64,000 nt of DNA from Synergistaceae bacterium (GCA_021372895.1 JAJFTP010000081.1:18827-82826); one strand, 5' to 3'; positions 25,666-33,919 are shown, counted from the first letter of the stretch. Translations and numbers: made by a program. Notes: a model not told the origin generated them from the sequence alone.

Positions 25666-27027
25666 GTGTTTCACGCAGCAGATCATAGGCAATTAATCAA
25701 GCTGTTTTCCATGTTTGTTATCCCATCGATAGCTTCTCAGCTTTTGAGCGGTATATATACGCTTGTAGATGGATTCTTCATAGGGATGTGTGTTGGGGAA
25801 TCCGGGCTCGCATCTGTCGGTCTGGCGTTTCCATTTACAGTTTTCGTGACCGCAGTCGGATCTGGGATAGGTGTAGGCGGAGGTGCGCTTATTTCTATGA
25901 GCCTGGGTCGCAAACGCGGAAAACTAGCTGAACGCATATTTGGCTCAATGATCTTTCTTATGATATGCGCATCGTTTATTACCGCCGTATGTTTTACCGC
26001 AATGAGCAGGCCTCTGCTTTCACTTTACGGCGTCTCGCCGGAAGTGGCCGATATGTCGTTTTTGTATGCCAGGATCCTTTTCTTCGGTTCTCCGGCACAG
26101 GTTATCACAATGGGAATGCTTGGGGCTGTGCGCAACTCTGGTTTCCCTAGGAAGGCAATGCGTATAATGATCTCCGGTTTTCTTGTGAACATTATTTTGG
26201 ACTGGCTGTGGGTCGTAACCTTCCCGTTCGGTATAGCCGGCGCGGCATGGGCTACGGTTGCCTCTCAGGTCTTTACCGCCGTGCTGCTTTCACTGCACTT
26301 TATGCATGCGGGTTCGCAAGTCAGGTTCAGAAAAAAATATATCATAAGAATATGTCCTTCTATTAGCGCCAGGGTACTATCTATGGGCATGTCGCCGTTT
26401 GGGGTCCAGGTTTCATCGGCAGTTACAATGATCATGCACAATTGGCAGGCGCTTGTTTACGGCGGAGATGCGGGTGTCGCTGCTTACGCGGTCATCGGAT
26501 ATATCGTGCCGGTAGGAATAATGTTGGAAGAAGGGGTTGCGGAGGGAATTCAGCCGCTTATCAGTTTCTATCATGGGGCTGGGCTATATGCACGCAGACG
26601 GATAATGGCTCGGATGGGCTTTGCCGCCGCTGTAGTTTTAGGGCTGGCATGTTCGCTTTTTGTCTATCTCTCCAATTTATTGGTTCCAGAGTTTTTCTCC
26701 ATGAGGGGGGAAGCTGCGGCTATCGCTGCACGCGGACTTCGCTTGTCCGTTCTTATGTTCCCTTTCCTTGGCATAGCAAAAGTAGGGGCGTCATATTTTC
26801 AGGCTGTAGGAAAACTGCACAATGCTTCTTTCCTTACTTATGGGGATCCTTTTGTGCTGCTGCCTCTTTTTCTATGGATACTGCCGATATTTTTCGGACT
26901 TGACGGTGTCTGGGTCGCTATGACATTTTCAAATATTGCATTATGTCTTGTATTTATGCTATTGTGGAAGAGGGAATTGCAAAGAAGACTGCCGCTGTCA
27001 GCAGTTAATACGTGGTGGGGGTATTAA
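25666..27027 (+). CDS. MATE-family multidrug efflux transporter
   Basis: A 453-residue membrane protein with twelve predicted helices in two homologous halves, typical of MATE Na+ or H+-coupled exporters of drugs or organic cations. Typical segments are FVIPSIASQLLSGIYTLVDGFFIG, AVGSGIGVGGGALISMSLGR and the second-half GMSPFGVQVSSAVTMIMHN. The start is a GTG with a strong GGGGGAGG 7 nt upstream. Its stop overlaps the start of the MarR gene (TAATG), so both are one operon and probably self-regulated by that protein. Substrate unknown. Confidence 0.9.
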   Translation: MFHAADHRQLIKLFSMFVIPSIASQLLSGIYTLVDGFFIGMCVGESGLASVGLAFPFTVFVTAVGSGIGVGGGALISMSLGRKRGKLAERIFGSMIFLMICASFITAVCFTAMSRPLLSLYGVSPEVADMSFLYARILFFGSPAQVITMGMLGAVRNSGFPRKAMRIMISGFLVNIILDWLWVVTFPFGIAGAAWATVASQVFTAVLLSLHFMHAGSQVRFRKKYIIRICPSISARVLSMGMSPFGVQVSSAVTMIMHNWQALVYGGDAGVAAYAVIGYIVPVGIMLEEGVAEGIQPLISFYHGAGLYARRRIMARMGFAAAVVLGLACSLFVYLSNLLVPEFFSMRGEAAAIAARGLRLSVLMFPFLGIAKVGASYFQAVGKLHNASFLTYGDPFVLLPLFLWILPIFFGLDGVWVAMTFSNIALCLVFMLLWKRELQRRLPLSAVNTWWGY

Positions 27028-27509
27028 TGGATATGGAGAAAATAACGGACGCGCAGATACAGAAATTGCTCAGACTTTCTGACCTTTGGAGACGATATGA
27101 TCAGGTATATTCTGAATGGGCTCAGAAACACGGGGTCTCTACGAACGTCATGACTTTGATCGAAGAGATGCATATAAGGCCTGATGGCGTGGAGCCGGCT
27201 GAGATTGCTGACTATCTTGGCATACCACGCCAGACAATGACTACGACGCTTGACTGGCTCGAAAAACGCGGCTTGCTTGGCCGCTTTCCTCATGTGACGG
27301 ACCGGCGCAGAAAAGTAATAAGGTTTACGCCGGAAGGTGAGGTGCTGGCCGGAAATCTTGTTGATGAACTGCATAAATGGGAGCTTGAAGCCCTATCGAC
27401 AATAGACGAAGCGGAATGCAAAGCGGCCTTTCGCACAGTAAGGCGGTTCTGTGATGAGTTGGAGCGAGGGCTTCACAACAGTGCCGGCAGATCAGAGGAC
27501 AAACCGTAA
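27027..27509 (+). CDS. MarR-family transcriptional regulator
   Basis: A 160-residue MarR winged-helix protein. The recognition region is VEPAEIADYLGIPRQTMTTTLDWLEKRGLLGRFPHVTDRRRKVIRFTPEG, with the conserved D-x-R-R-R wing. The start ATG at 27027 overlaps the MATE stop and is 6 nt after GGGGG; an upstream in-frame GTG lies inside the ribosome site. It probably represses the MATE operon by binding the palindrome at 25635-25650 and is released by an exported compound. Confidence 0.85.
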   Translation: MDMEKITDAQIQKLLRLSDLWRRYDQVYSEWAQKHGVSTNVMTLIEEMHIRPDGVEPAEIADYLGIPRQTMTTTLDWLEKRGLLGRFPHVTDRRRKVIRFTPEGEVLAGNLVDELHKWELEALSTIDEAECKAAFRTVRRFCDELERGLHNSAGRSEDKP

Positions 27510-27611
27510 GTGTATAATTTCAGCAGAATATCCAAATCTACATTCTTGGATGGCTTTCAGCTATACATATGCAGTATTCTTCAGCATTGACCAGATAAGG
27601 AGGGGTTCGTG

Positions 27612-27977
27612 ATGGATCTGAAATTTGCGCATTTTAACTTCAATGTGCTCAACTTAACGGAGAGTATGGATTTTTATAAGAAGGCACTTGGACTCGAAGA
27701 AGTGCGTCGCAAGGAGGGAGAAGGATTTACGCTTGTCTATCTTGGTGATGGCACGACATGTTTTGAGCTTGAGCTGACTTGGCTGCATGACAGGACGGAG
27801 CCGTATGACCTTGGGGAGAGCGAATTTCATCTTGCGTTTGTAGTTGATGATTACGAAACAGCGCATAGACTTCATAAGGATATGGGATGCATCTGTTTTG
27901 AGAATGAGGCAATGGGCATATATTTTATCGAAGACCCTGATGGCTATTGGCTGGAGATCATTCCCGAAAGGAGATGA
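27612..27977 (+). CDS. gloA: Glyoxalase I / VOC superfamily protein
   Basis: A 121-residue vicinal-oxygen-chelate protein made of two beta-alpha-beta-beta-beta modules. Metal-ligand positions of glyoxalase I are visible: His in FAHFNFNVLNL, Glu in CFELELTW, His in EFHLAFVV and the C-terminal Glu in WLEIIPE. It likely detoxifies methylglyoxal-derived hemithioacetals. Glutathione may be absent in this type of organism, so the thiol partner is open. AAGGAGGGG precedes the ATG; a GTG three bases earlier is possible. Monocistronic. Confidence 0.75.
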   Translation: MDLKFAHFNFNVLNLTESMDFYKKALGLEEVRRKEGEGFTLVYLGDGTTCFELELTWLHDRTEPYDLGESEFHLAFVVDDYETAHRLHKDMGCICFENEAMGIYFIEDPDGYWLEIIPERR

Positions 27978-28114
27978 TCTATTTTACCTAAGAAAAACAT
28001 CAGTGCTATCCTATAACAGGATACGGGGGTGTATTTACATGAATGCCGTATAATAAGTGGTGTTTTTATAAATTGTCTTGTAATAACAGTGTATTAATTA
28101 ATATCGCTTAGCAT

Positions 28115-28130
28115 TTGCAATTAGTTGCAA
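28115..28130 (+). promoter_or_regulatory. TTGCAA-TTAG-TTGCAA element before the AGCS symporter gene
   Basis: Two copies of the self-complementary hexamer TTGCAA separated by four bases, about 125 bases upstream of the symporter start in an AT-rich region. It could be a regulator site (for example Lrp-like), but this is a guess. Confidence 0.3.
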
Positions 28131-28256
28131 TTGTAAAAATAGTGGACAAATTCTTTTCAGAGTGATACTATCTTGCACACAGATGTTGGGTTATTGTCTG
28201 TTTATTGTAACGTTTTCGCTTGATCATTTATAATCCAAAAGAGGGGGAATGGTTTT

Positions 28257-29636
28257 ATGGAAATGATTTGGAAGATTAACGGGATCGTCAACAGTATAGT
28301 CTGGGGCCCATGGATGCTGACTCTGCTTGTAGGAACAGGCGTTTGGCTCACTTTTTATCTCGGCTTTCCACAATTACGTTATTTTGGGCTTATGTTTCAC
28401 GAAGTTATAGGAAAAATCAGACAGAAAAGCGAAGAAGAGGGACGTATCTCGTCGTTTGCGGCTATGGCTACCGCTCTTGCCGCCACAGTAGGGACAGGTA
28501 ATATCGCAGGCGTTGCGACAGCACTCCACCTCGGTGGTCCCGGTGCACTTGTTTGGATGCTCATATCAGCAATCTTCGGAATGACTACAAAGTTCTGTGA
28601 AGTAACGCTCGCGGTCCGTTATCGTGAGAAGGATGAGATGGGTGAGTACCGCGGCGGAACTATGTATATCCTTGAAAACGGGCTTGGAATGAAATGGCTG
28701 GCAGTGCTGTTCGCATTATTTGCATTTCTCGCCTCCTTCGGCATAGGCAACATGGTACAGTCCAACTCCACTACGGAAGGTATCGCGCTGGCGTTCGGGA
28801 TCCCGCATATTTATACGGCGGTCGTGCTGGCCATCCTTACCGGACTGGTTATATGGGGCGGTATTACACGTATCGCAACAGTTACGGTTTATCTTGTTCC
28901 CTTCATGGCTATTTTCTACATTATTGGCGCATTGGCCGTTATTTTCAATCACTTGGACGCGCTTCCGGGAGCTATAAGTACGGCGTTCCAGGGGGCGTTC
29001 GGAGATCCTATGGCGATTCCCGGTGCTCTCGCTGGCTGGGCCGTCAAGACAGCTATCACACGCGGGATCGCGCGCGGCGTGTTCTCTAACGAAGCCGGTC
29101 TTGGCTCTGCCCCTATGGTACACTGCACGGCAAGGGTGGACCATCCGGTACGTCAGGGACTCTATGGTCTGTTTGAAGTTTTCATGGATACTATCGTAAT
29201 ATGCACGCTGACTGCAACAGCGATCCTTACGACCGGGGTTCTTACAAGTGAGCCGAGCCTCACCGGAGCCCAGCTCTCACTTACGGCATTCTCCTCGACT
29301 CTTGGCGGTGCAGGTTCGATGATTCTTTCTCTGGCACTTTCCCTGTTTGCATTTTCTACAATACTTGGCTGGTACTGGTACGGAGAGACTGCTCTCGTTT
29401 ATCTCTGCAAAGGGTCATCGATGATAAAGCCGTTTAAGGTGGTTTGGATCGCATTGGTTGTGCTCGGTGGATGGGGCGGAGCTGAAATACTGGTGAATCT
29501 CTGGGATCTGGCCGATACACTCAACGGCCTTATGGCGATACCCAACCTTGTAGGACTTCTGCTGCTCTCTAGGGAACTAAAGCGTCTCGTCGTTGATTTT
29601 GACGGCAAAATCAAATCCGGAGAGCTTAAGAGATAA
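28257..29636 (+). CDS. AGCS-family sodium:alanine/glycine symporter
   Basis: A 459-residue secondary transporter with about eleven membrane helices. It has the AGCS signature GTGNIAGVATALHLGGPGALVWM in the first third, and the FSNEAGLGSAPM and GLYGLFEVFMDTIVICT segments. The family imports alanine or glycine with Na+. Together with alanine dehydrogenase in this window it would feed alanine into fermentation. GAGGGGGAA precedes the ATG. A 280-bp AT-rich upstream region holds the TTGCAA element. A palindromic terminator follows the gene. Confidence 0.9.
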   Translation: MEMIWKINGIVNSIVWGPWMLTLLVGTGVWLTFYLGFPQLRYFGLMFHEVIGKIRQKSEEEGRISSFAAMATALAATVGTGNIAGVATALHLGGPGALVWMLISAIFGMTTKFCEVTLAVRYREKDEMGEYRGGTMYILENGLGMKWLAVLFALFAFLASFGIGNMVQSNSTTEGIALAFGIPHIYTAVVLAILTGLVIWGGITRIATVTVYLVPFMAIFYIIGALAVIFNHLDALPGAISTAFQGAFGDPMAIPGALAGWAVKTAITRGIARGVFSNEAGLGSAPMVHCTARVDHPVRQGLYGLFEVFMDTIVICTLTATAILTTGVLTSEPSLTGAQLSLTAFSSTLGGAGSMILSLALSLFAFSTILGWYWYGETALVYLCKGSSMIKPFKVVWIALVVLGGWGGAEILVNLWDLADTLNGLMAIPNLVGLLLLSRELKRLVVDFDGKIKSGELKR

Positions 29637-29710
29637 TTTTGATGCGAATAAGCGGTTGCTGAGCGATAGCTGGGCTATTGTAAATATTACAGAGCTACAG
29701 CAAATCAATG

Positions 29711-29746
29711 AAAAACGGGGCCTGGTTTACTTCAGGTCCCGTTTTT
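29711..29746. terminator. Bidirectional terminator
   Basis: AAAAACGGG-CCTG and CAGG-CCCGTTTTT arms with an 8-nt loop and one mismatch give U-tracts on both strands. It lies between the convergent AGCS and homoserine dehydrogenase genes. Confidence 0.85.
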
Positions 29747-29791
29747 GTATCCAATGCCGGTCTGATGTTTAAGATGCAGATGTCGCTGTCA

Positions 29792-30805
29792 CTACAGCGA
29801 CATCGATATCAAATCAGATAACAGTGCCTGTCCCGTCTCGCGGCGCCCTGCCCCGGGTCCGATGAGAGTGACTTCACCCAAGTTGTCGGTAGTTATCGTA
29901 ACTGCGTTTGTTGCTCCGTCTATAGAGGCCAGCGGGTGTGCCAAGGGGATTTCTTTAGGTTTTACGTAAGCGTGGATGCCAAAAGCTCCTTTTTCGATGC
30001 CGGCGATAAGTTTGACAGCATAGCCGGCTTGTCTCGCTTCGCAGATTTTCTCCGGAGTAATTACGGTTATGCCTGTTCTGTCTACTTCTGAGACGGGGAT
30101 ATTTTGGCCAAAAAGCAGCTTAGCAAGGATGGAGACTTTAACGGCAGCGTCCCAGCCCTCAATATCTCTGGATGGATCAGCCTCGGCATAGCCGAGAGAA
30201 GTTGCTTCCTCGAGTGCTTCTGCGTATGTTGCGCCTGCGTCCATTTTTGAGAGTATAAAATTTGTAGTTCCGTTAAGGATCCCTTCTATTTTTGTTACCG
30301 AGCATCCTGCCATCCCCTGGCGCACCATCTGAATGAGCGGTGTGCCGCTCATTACTACGCCTTCGTAACAAAGTTCAGCCCCGCAGTCAGCTGCAAGTTT
30401 ATTGAGTTCATCGTAAGCAATGGCTATAGGTCCCTTGTTGGAAGTCGCGACGTCTATGCCGCGTGACAGAGCCTCCCTGATGTGAGTAAGCCCCGGTTCC
30501 CCTGTCTTCAGGTCTGTCGGGGTTGCCTCGGCAAGCATATTCGCACCGGACTTCTCAAGTAGCTCCGCAAAAGTCCCTTTTGCCTGGGAAAGTCCGGCAA
30601 AAGTCCTGTCCTTATGTATCACATGAAGGATATTTTCCAGATCAAGGCCTTCCGGGTCAAGTATTGTGCCCTTCATAAGGTCGGTTATCAAGGTAACCCT
30701 ATACTTGAAGCCATACCTCTTATCAAGTTCACAACGTTTCTCATGTAGTATCTCAAGCAGCGCCGTTCCGACATTGCCGCAGCCGACAAGTGCGATTCTA
30801 TTCAT
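29792..30805 (-). CDS. hom: Homoserine dehydrogenase lacking the ACT domain
   Basis: A 337-residue homoserine dehydrogenase. The N-terminal nucleotide-binding motif is VGCGNVGTALLEIL. The catalytic-domain signatures are ATSNKGPIA, EGVVMSGTPLIQMVRQG, ILNGTTNFILSKM and the catalytic DPSRDIEGWDAAVKVSILA. It reduces aspartate semialdehyde to homoserine for threonine/methionine synthesis. The usual C-terminal ACT domain for threonine feedback is absent, so the enzyme is probably not threonine-inhibited in the standard way. The ATG at 30805 follows GAGGAG; a GTG three bases earlier is less likely. It is monocistronic. Confidence 0.9.
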   Translation of the reverse strand: MNRIALVGCGNVGTALLEILHEKRCELDKRYGFKYRVTLITDLMKGTILDPEGLDLENILHVIHKDRTFAGLSQAKGTFAELLEKSGANMLAEATPTDLKTGEPGLTHIREALSRGIDVATSNKGPIAIAYDELNKLAADCGAELCYEGVVMSGTPLIQMVRQGMAGCSVTKIEGILNGTTNFILSKMDAGATYAEALEEATSLGYAEADPSRDIEGWDAAVKVSILAKLLFGQNIPVSEVDRTGITVITPEKICEARQAGYAVKLIAGIEKGAFGIHAYVKPKEIPLAHPLASIDGATNAVTITTDNLGEVTLIGPGAGRRETGQALLSDLISMSL

Positions 30806-30879
30806 CACATCAGCTCCTCTGTATGATTTATTCAGTTAGTGATGACTGAAGAGTATATCACAAATCTATGGACATAAAA

Positions 30880-30916
30880 AACGTGCGGGACTCTTATGTA
30901 AAGAATTCCGCACGTT
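30880..30916 (-). terminator. Terminator of the DEAD-box helicase gene
   Basis: AACGTGCGG and CCGCACGTT arms form a strong hairpin. On the minus strand it is followed by TTTTT. It lies just after the helicase stop. Confidence 0.8.
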
Positions 30917-30939
30917 GGTTATTCTGCAGCAGTTAAAGG

Positions 30940-32760
30940 TTACTTGGTGAAGCGGCGCCTTTTCTGGCGGTCAGAATCTTTTTCACGTGAGCTGTCGGAT
31001 CTGTGGTCACGTTCCCTGCGCTGCGGCCTGCTGTCCTGACGGGACCCGCTGCCTGATTCGCGGCGTTCGCCGCCGCGTGATTCTATTGTGCGGACAGATG
31101 ATGTGTTGAGTCCTTCATGAGTCAGACGTTCTTTGCGCGCATCATAAAGCGATGCGCCCCTGGCTGAGAGCTCAACGGTTGCGCTGGTGTCCCTCAGCTT
31201 GATGTTGCCGACATCTTCGCGGGCTATGCCTATACAGCGGCATATCATGCCGAGAAGGGGACCGACTTCCCAGCCATCAGCGCGGCCTACGGTAAATTGT
31301 ATTGCTATGCCGCCGGCCATATCAGGGCGCTTGAATCGTTCTTTATTGCCGATATCTCCCCTGCCGCCTGTCGGGCGGGATGTATTCTGCGGTCTGTCAT
31401 TGCTGCGCCCCTTTTCACGGCTCATCTCAAGCTCTACGTCATCGCGGATGCTATAGCCTGCGGGCTGATCCCCATATGCCTTGGCAAGCAGACCGGAAAC
31501 AAGCATAGGAGCCTCTTCGCGCGTGAGGATATCTGAGGCCCATGTCTGAAATTCATCCGATTCCAGGGCATGGTCAAGGATAGTTTTCTCAAAACGTATG
31601 CGCGACTGTCCTTCTATTGCCGCCGCGTCCGGAGCCGGTATCCACTCCATCTTCATCTTTGAGCCCGCGTTGGATGCCATAAATTTAAACTGTTTGGCCT
31701 CACGTGCCGTAAGGAGCAGCATGTTGCTGCCCTCAGGTCCGGCACGCCCTGTGCGCCCGCTGCGGTGGACAAACGCTTCAAGATTCTGCGGAAGACCGAA
31801 CTGGATGACATGGCTTACAGCATCGATATCAAGACCGCGTGCTGCAACGTCGGTTGCAACAAGAATTGCCACACGTCCGCCTCGGAGAGAGCCAAGTGCG
31901 TTGTTTCTCTCTCGCTGGCTCATGTCCCCGTGTATAGCTGCTGCACGGAAGCCTATGTCACAGAGTTTATCCGCTATGTCCTGCGTCTCGGCCCTTGTGC
32001 CGCAGAAGAGCAGTGCCCTGCTGGGAGCTTCCCATATAAGAACGTTTGTAAGTCCTTCAAATCGTTTGCGTGAGGGGATTATGTATGCTTTCTGTGTGAT
32101 GTCCTCATGCATTGTAATATCGGAGACCAGAGATATTTTCTTGGGTGCGTCGAGATATTGTCTTGCTAACGACATGATCTCAGCCGGCATGGTAGCGGAG
32201 AATAACCATGTTCTCTCTGCATGCGGCATTGTTTCAAGAATAGCCTCCATTTCCTCGCGGAAACCCATGTCCAGCATGTGATCGCCTTCATCCAGAACGA
32301 TACTGTGGATCGCCTCTCCTTTAAACGTGCCCCTGCGGATATGGTCGAGGATCCTTCCCGGCGTTCCGACAACGACATTTGCTCCTTCGCGGAGCGCGCG
32401 GACCTGGCGTTCCATATCCATACCACCGACAAGTGTGGCGACACGCACGCCGCAGCCTGTGCCGACCCACGCAAATTCACGTGCTGTCTGCTGGGCGAGT
32501 TCACGCGTCGGAGAGAGTACGATTATCTGTGGTTCCCTGAGTTTGGGATCCATATGATTGATGAGCGGCAGCGCAAATGCGAGTGTCTTGCCTGATCCCG
32601 TCCTGGCCTGGACTATCATGTCGCTTTCGATGAGCGATTCGTCCTCAAGGACTCTTACCTGGACCGGCATGGGTGATTCAAACCCCTTGCGTTCAAGTGC
32701 GCTGAGCAACTCAGGCCTCAGGTTGAAATCAGAGAATTTTACTGTTGTTTCCTGTGTCAT
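30940..32760 (-). CDS. deaD: DEAD-box RNA helicase with DbpA-type RNA-binding domain (DeaD/CsdA-like)
   Basis: A 606-residue ATP-dependent RNA helicase. Motifs in order: Q-motif PMPVQ, Walker A ARTGSGKT, PTRELAQQ, motif II read as DEGD rather than DEAD (VLDEGDHMLDMGF), SAT, ARGLDID, and HRSGRTGRAG. A DbpA/CsdA-type RNA-binding fold (about residues 475-550) follows, then an Arg/Ser/Asp-rich disordered tail of about 45 residues. It probably works in ribosome assembly and mRNA remodelling at low temperature. The ATG at 32760 follows GGGAGG by about 9 nt. A leader of about 250 nt with several hairpins suggests post-transcriptional control. Confidence 0.9.
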   Translation of the reverse strand: MTQETTVKFSDFNLRPELLSALERKGFESPMPVQVRVLEDESLIESDMIVQARTGSGKTLAFALPLINHMDPKLREPQIIVLSPTRELAQQTAREFAWVGTGCGVRVATLVGGMDMERQVRALREGANVVVGTPGRILDHIRRGTFKGEAIHSIVLDEGDHMLDMGFREEMEAILETMPHAERTWLFSATMPAEIMSLARQYLDAPKKISLVSDITMHEDITQKAYIIPSRKRFEGLTNVLIWEAPSRALLFCGTRAETQDIADKLCDIGFRAAAIHGDMSQRERNNALGSLRGGRVAILVATDVAARGLDIDAVSHVIQFGLPQNLEAFVHRSGRTGRAGPEGSNMLLLTAREAKQFKFMASNAGSKMKMEWIPAPDAAAIEGQSRIRFEKTILDHALESDEFQTWASDILTREEAPMLVSGLLAKAYGDQPAGYSIRDDVELEMSREKGRSNDRPQNTSRPTGGRGDIGNKERFKRPDMAGGIAIQFTVGRADGWEVGPLLGMICRCIGIAREDVGNIKLRDTSATVELSARGASLYDARKERLTHEGLNTSSVRTIESRGGERRESGSGSRQDSRPQRRERDHRSDSSREKDSDRQKRRRFTK

Positions 32761-33050
32761 TATAAAATTACCTCCCTGGGCACACTCCAAAAAACTCCTG
32801 CTGCAATTGCAGCAGAAACATATTTTTTAGAGCTTCCCCTGTTTACGCCGTTGCACGAAATCCCTACGTATGGCGCAACCAGAGTAAGGCAATCGTAAAA
32901 CTCCCCAGTGATATACTACAGCAAGCCGCGATAGGCGGAAGGGTCTTTCTGCAACAGCGAATGGCTTCTTTGAGCCGTGTGATTGGACATAATTGTCCAT
33001 TGTAGATCACTACAACTGATGTATTATGTATGAAATTTAAAAATTGTCAA
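32761..33050 (-). other. Long structured 5' leader of the DEAD-box helicase gene
   Basis: A minus-strand promoter (TTGACA, complement of 33045-33050, with CATAAT about 16 bases on) predicts an RNA of about 255 nt before the helicase start. In order it can form TTGTAG-TGAT-CTACAA (33000-33015), TGGACA-ATTA-TGTCCA (32984-32999), GGCT/AGCC, a GTTGC/GCAAC closed hairpin and finally the perfect CTGCTGCAATTGCAGCAG palindrome (32798-32815). GAGTTTTTT follows this last hairpin, which therefore resembles a terminator. No known Rfam family was recognised. Confidence 0.5.
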
Positions 33051-33116
33051 GTGCATAATAGTCTTGCTGTCGGTTATTAAGCAATAAGCGTCATTGGGCG
33101 TATTGAAAATTAATGT

Positions 33117-33145
33117 TTGACACAGGCGCGCAGGGGTGATATCAT
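33117..33145 (+). promoter_or_regulatory. Promoter of the 2-oxoacid:ferredoxin oxidoreductase operon
   Basis: TTGACA, 17 bases, TATCAT. The predicted RNA start is near 33152, giving a leader of about 180 nt with the leader peptide and attenuator. The spacing and -35 are ideal. Confidence 0.7.
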
Positions 33146-33178
33146 ACCTAGCAATCTGGGAGAGAGGGAGGAAGCGGA

Positions 33179-33253
33179 ATGTTGTTTAAGATGAATCAGA
33201 ACATCATTATAATAATTATTAACGCGGCTCCTCCTCGCAGGATCGGCGCTTAG
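33179..33253 (+). CDS. Isoleucine-rich leader peptide of a transcription attenuator
   Basis: A 24-codon frame starting with ATG 8-10 nt after GGGAGGAAG. The peptide begins MLFKMNQN, then has six isoleucines in a row (ATC ATT ATA ATA ATT ATT at 33203-33220), then NAAPPRRIGA and a TAG stop. The codon run, good ribosome site, preceding consensus promoter and following terminator/antiterminator pair are those of biosynthetic leader peptides such as ilvL. The Ile codons would make ribosomes stall when charged tRNA-Ile is scarce. The stop codon sits in the loop of a GCGC-TTA-GCGC hairpin. Seen directly in sequence; its action is inferred from the known mechanism. Confidence 0.85.
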   Translation: MLFKMNQNIIIIIINAAPPRRIGA

Positions 33254-33311
33254 CGCTGTTTGTTCAAGCGAGTTGAGGGAGCCCTTCGTTTTTATGAAGG
33301 GCTCCCTTTTT
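33226..33311 (+). terminator. Attenuator: terminator with mutually exclusive antiterminator
   Basis: The terminator is GGGAGCCCTTC (33277-33287), an 8-nt loop, GAAGGGCTCCC (33296-33306) and TTTTT. The segment GGCTCCTCCTCGC (33226-33238), inside the end of the leader peptide frame, can instead pair with GCGAG plus GGAGCC (33268-33282). This would sequester the 5' arm of the terminator. A ribosome stalled on the Ile codons leaves this segment free, giving read-through; a ribosome reaching the stop covers it, giving termination. Confidence 0.85.
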
Positions 33312-33334
33312 CTATACTAGAAGGGGGAGTAACA

Positions 33335-33919
33335 ATGCAGGATAAGAAAAACAGGACGATCGAAGTACGCTGGCACGGACGCGGAGGACAGGGAGCAAAG
33401 AGCGCTTCTGCTATCCTTGCCGAAGTTCTTTTTGAGGGTGGTAAGCATGTACAGGCTTTCCCGGAATATGGCGCCGAGCGCCAGGGAGCACCGATGAAAG
33501 CTTATAACAGGGTATCTGACAGTCCGATTCGCCGCCGCTGCGGCGTACAGAATCCTAATATAGTCGTTGTAGTGGACCCGACTATGCTTGAGAGCGCGCA
33601 CCCTAACGAAGGGTGTGCCAGGAACGCCATGTACCTTGTAAATACTGCAGAGGATGCACAGACTGTCCGCGGACGTCTGCATATATCCAAGGACGCCAGA
33701 GTTCTCGTTGTCGATGCGACCAAGATAACTCTTGAGGAACTTGGACAGAACAGGCCAAACGCACCGCTTCTCGGAGCGCTGTCATATGTTTTTCCCGATG
33801 TCCCGGTTGAAGTCTTTGCCGACCACTTCACGAAGAAGATGGAGCATCTCCCTGCAAAGGTCCTTGAGGCTAACCGCCGAGCAATACTTCGTGGACGTGA
33901 GGAGGCAGTGCTGGCATGA
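33335..33919 (+). CDS. porC: 2-oxoacid:ferredoxin oxidoreductase, gamma subunit
   Basis: A 194-residue gamma (domain III) subunit of the pyruvate/2-ketoisovalerate ferredoxin oxidoreductase family. Signatures are WHGRGGQGAKSAS, FPEYGAERQGAPMKAYNRVS and NPNIVVVVDPTML. The complex oxidatively decarboxylates a 2-oxoacid to acyl-CoA, reducing ferredoxin; it can also run reductively. The ATG at 33335 follows AAGGGGGAG by about 5 nt; the longer frame runs back through the attenuator. The subunit order gamma-delta-alpha-beta is that of the four-subunit type. Its stop overlaps the next start (ATGA). Confidence 0.9.
   Translation: MQDKKNRTIEVRWHGRGGQGAKSASAILAEVLFEGGKHVQAFPEYGAERQGAPMKAYNRVSDSPIRRRCGVQNPNIVVVVDPTMLESAHPNEGCARNAMYLVNTAEDAQTVRGRLHISKDARVLVVDATKITLEELGQNRPNAPLLGALSYVFPDVPVEVFADHFTKKMEHLPAKVLEANRRAILRGREEAVLA

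Noticed and set aside
32761..33050. RNase P RNA or tmRNA in the helicase leader region
   Set aside because: No conserved core (GAGGAAAGTC) or tRNA-like ends; position and promoter fit an mRNA leader.
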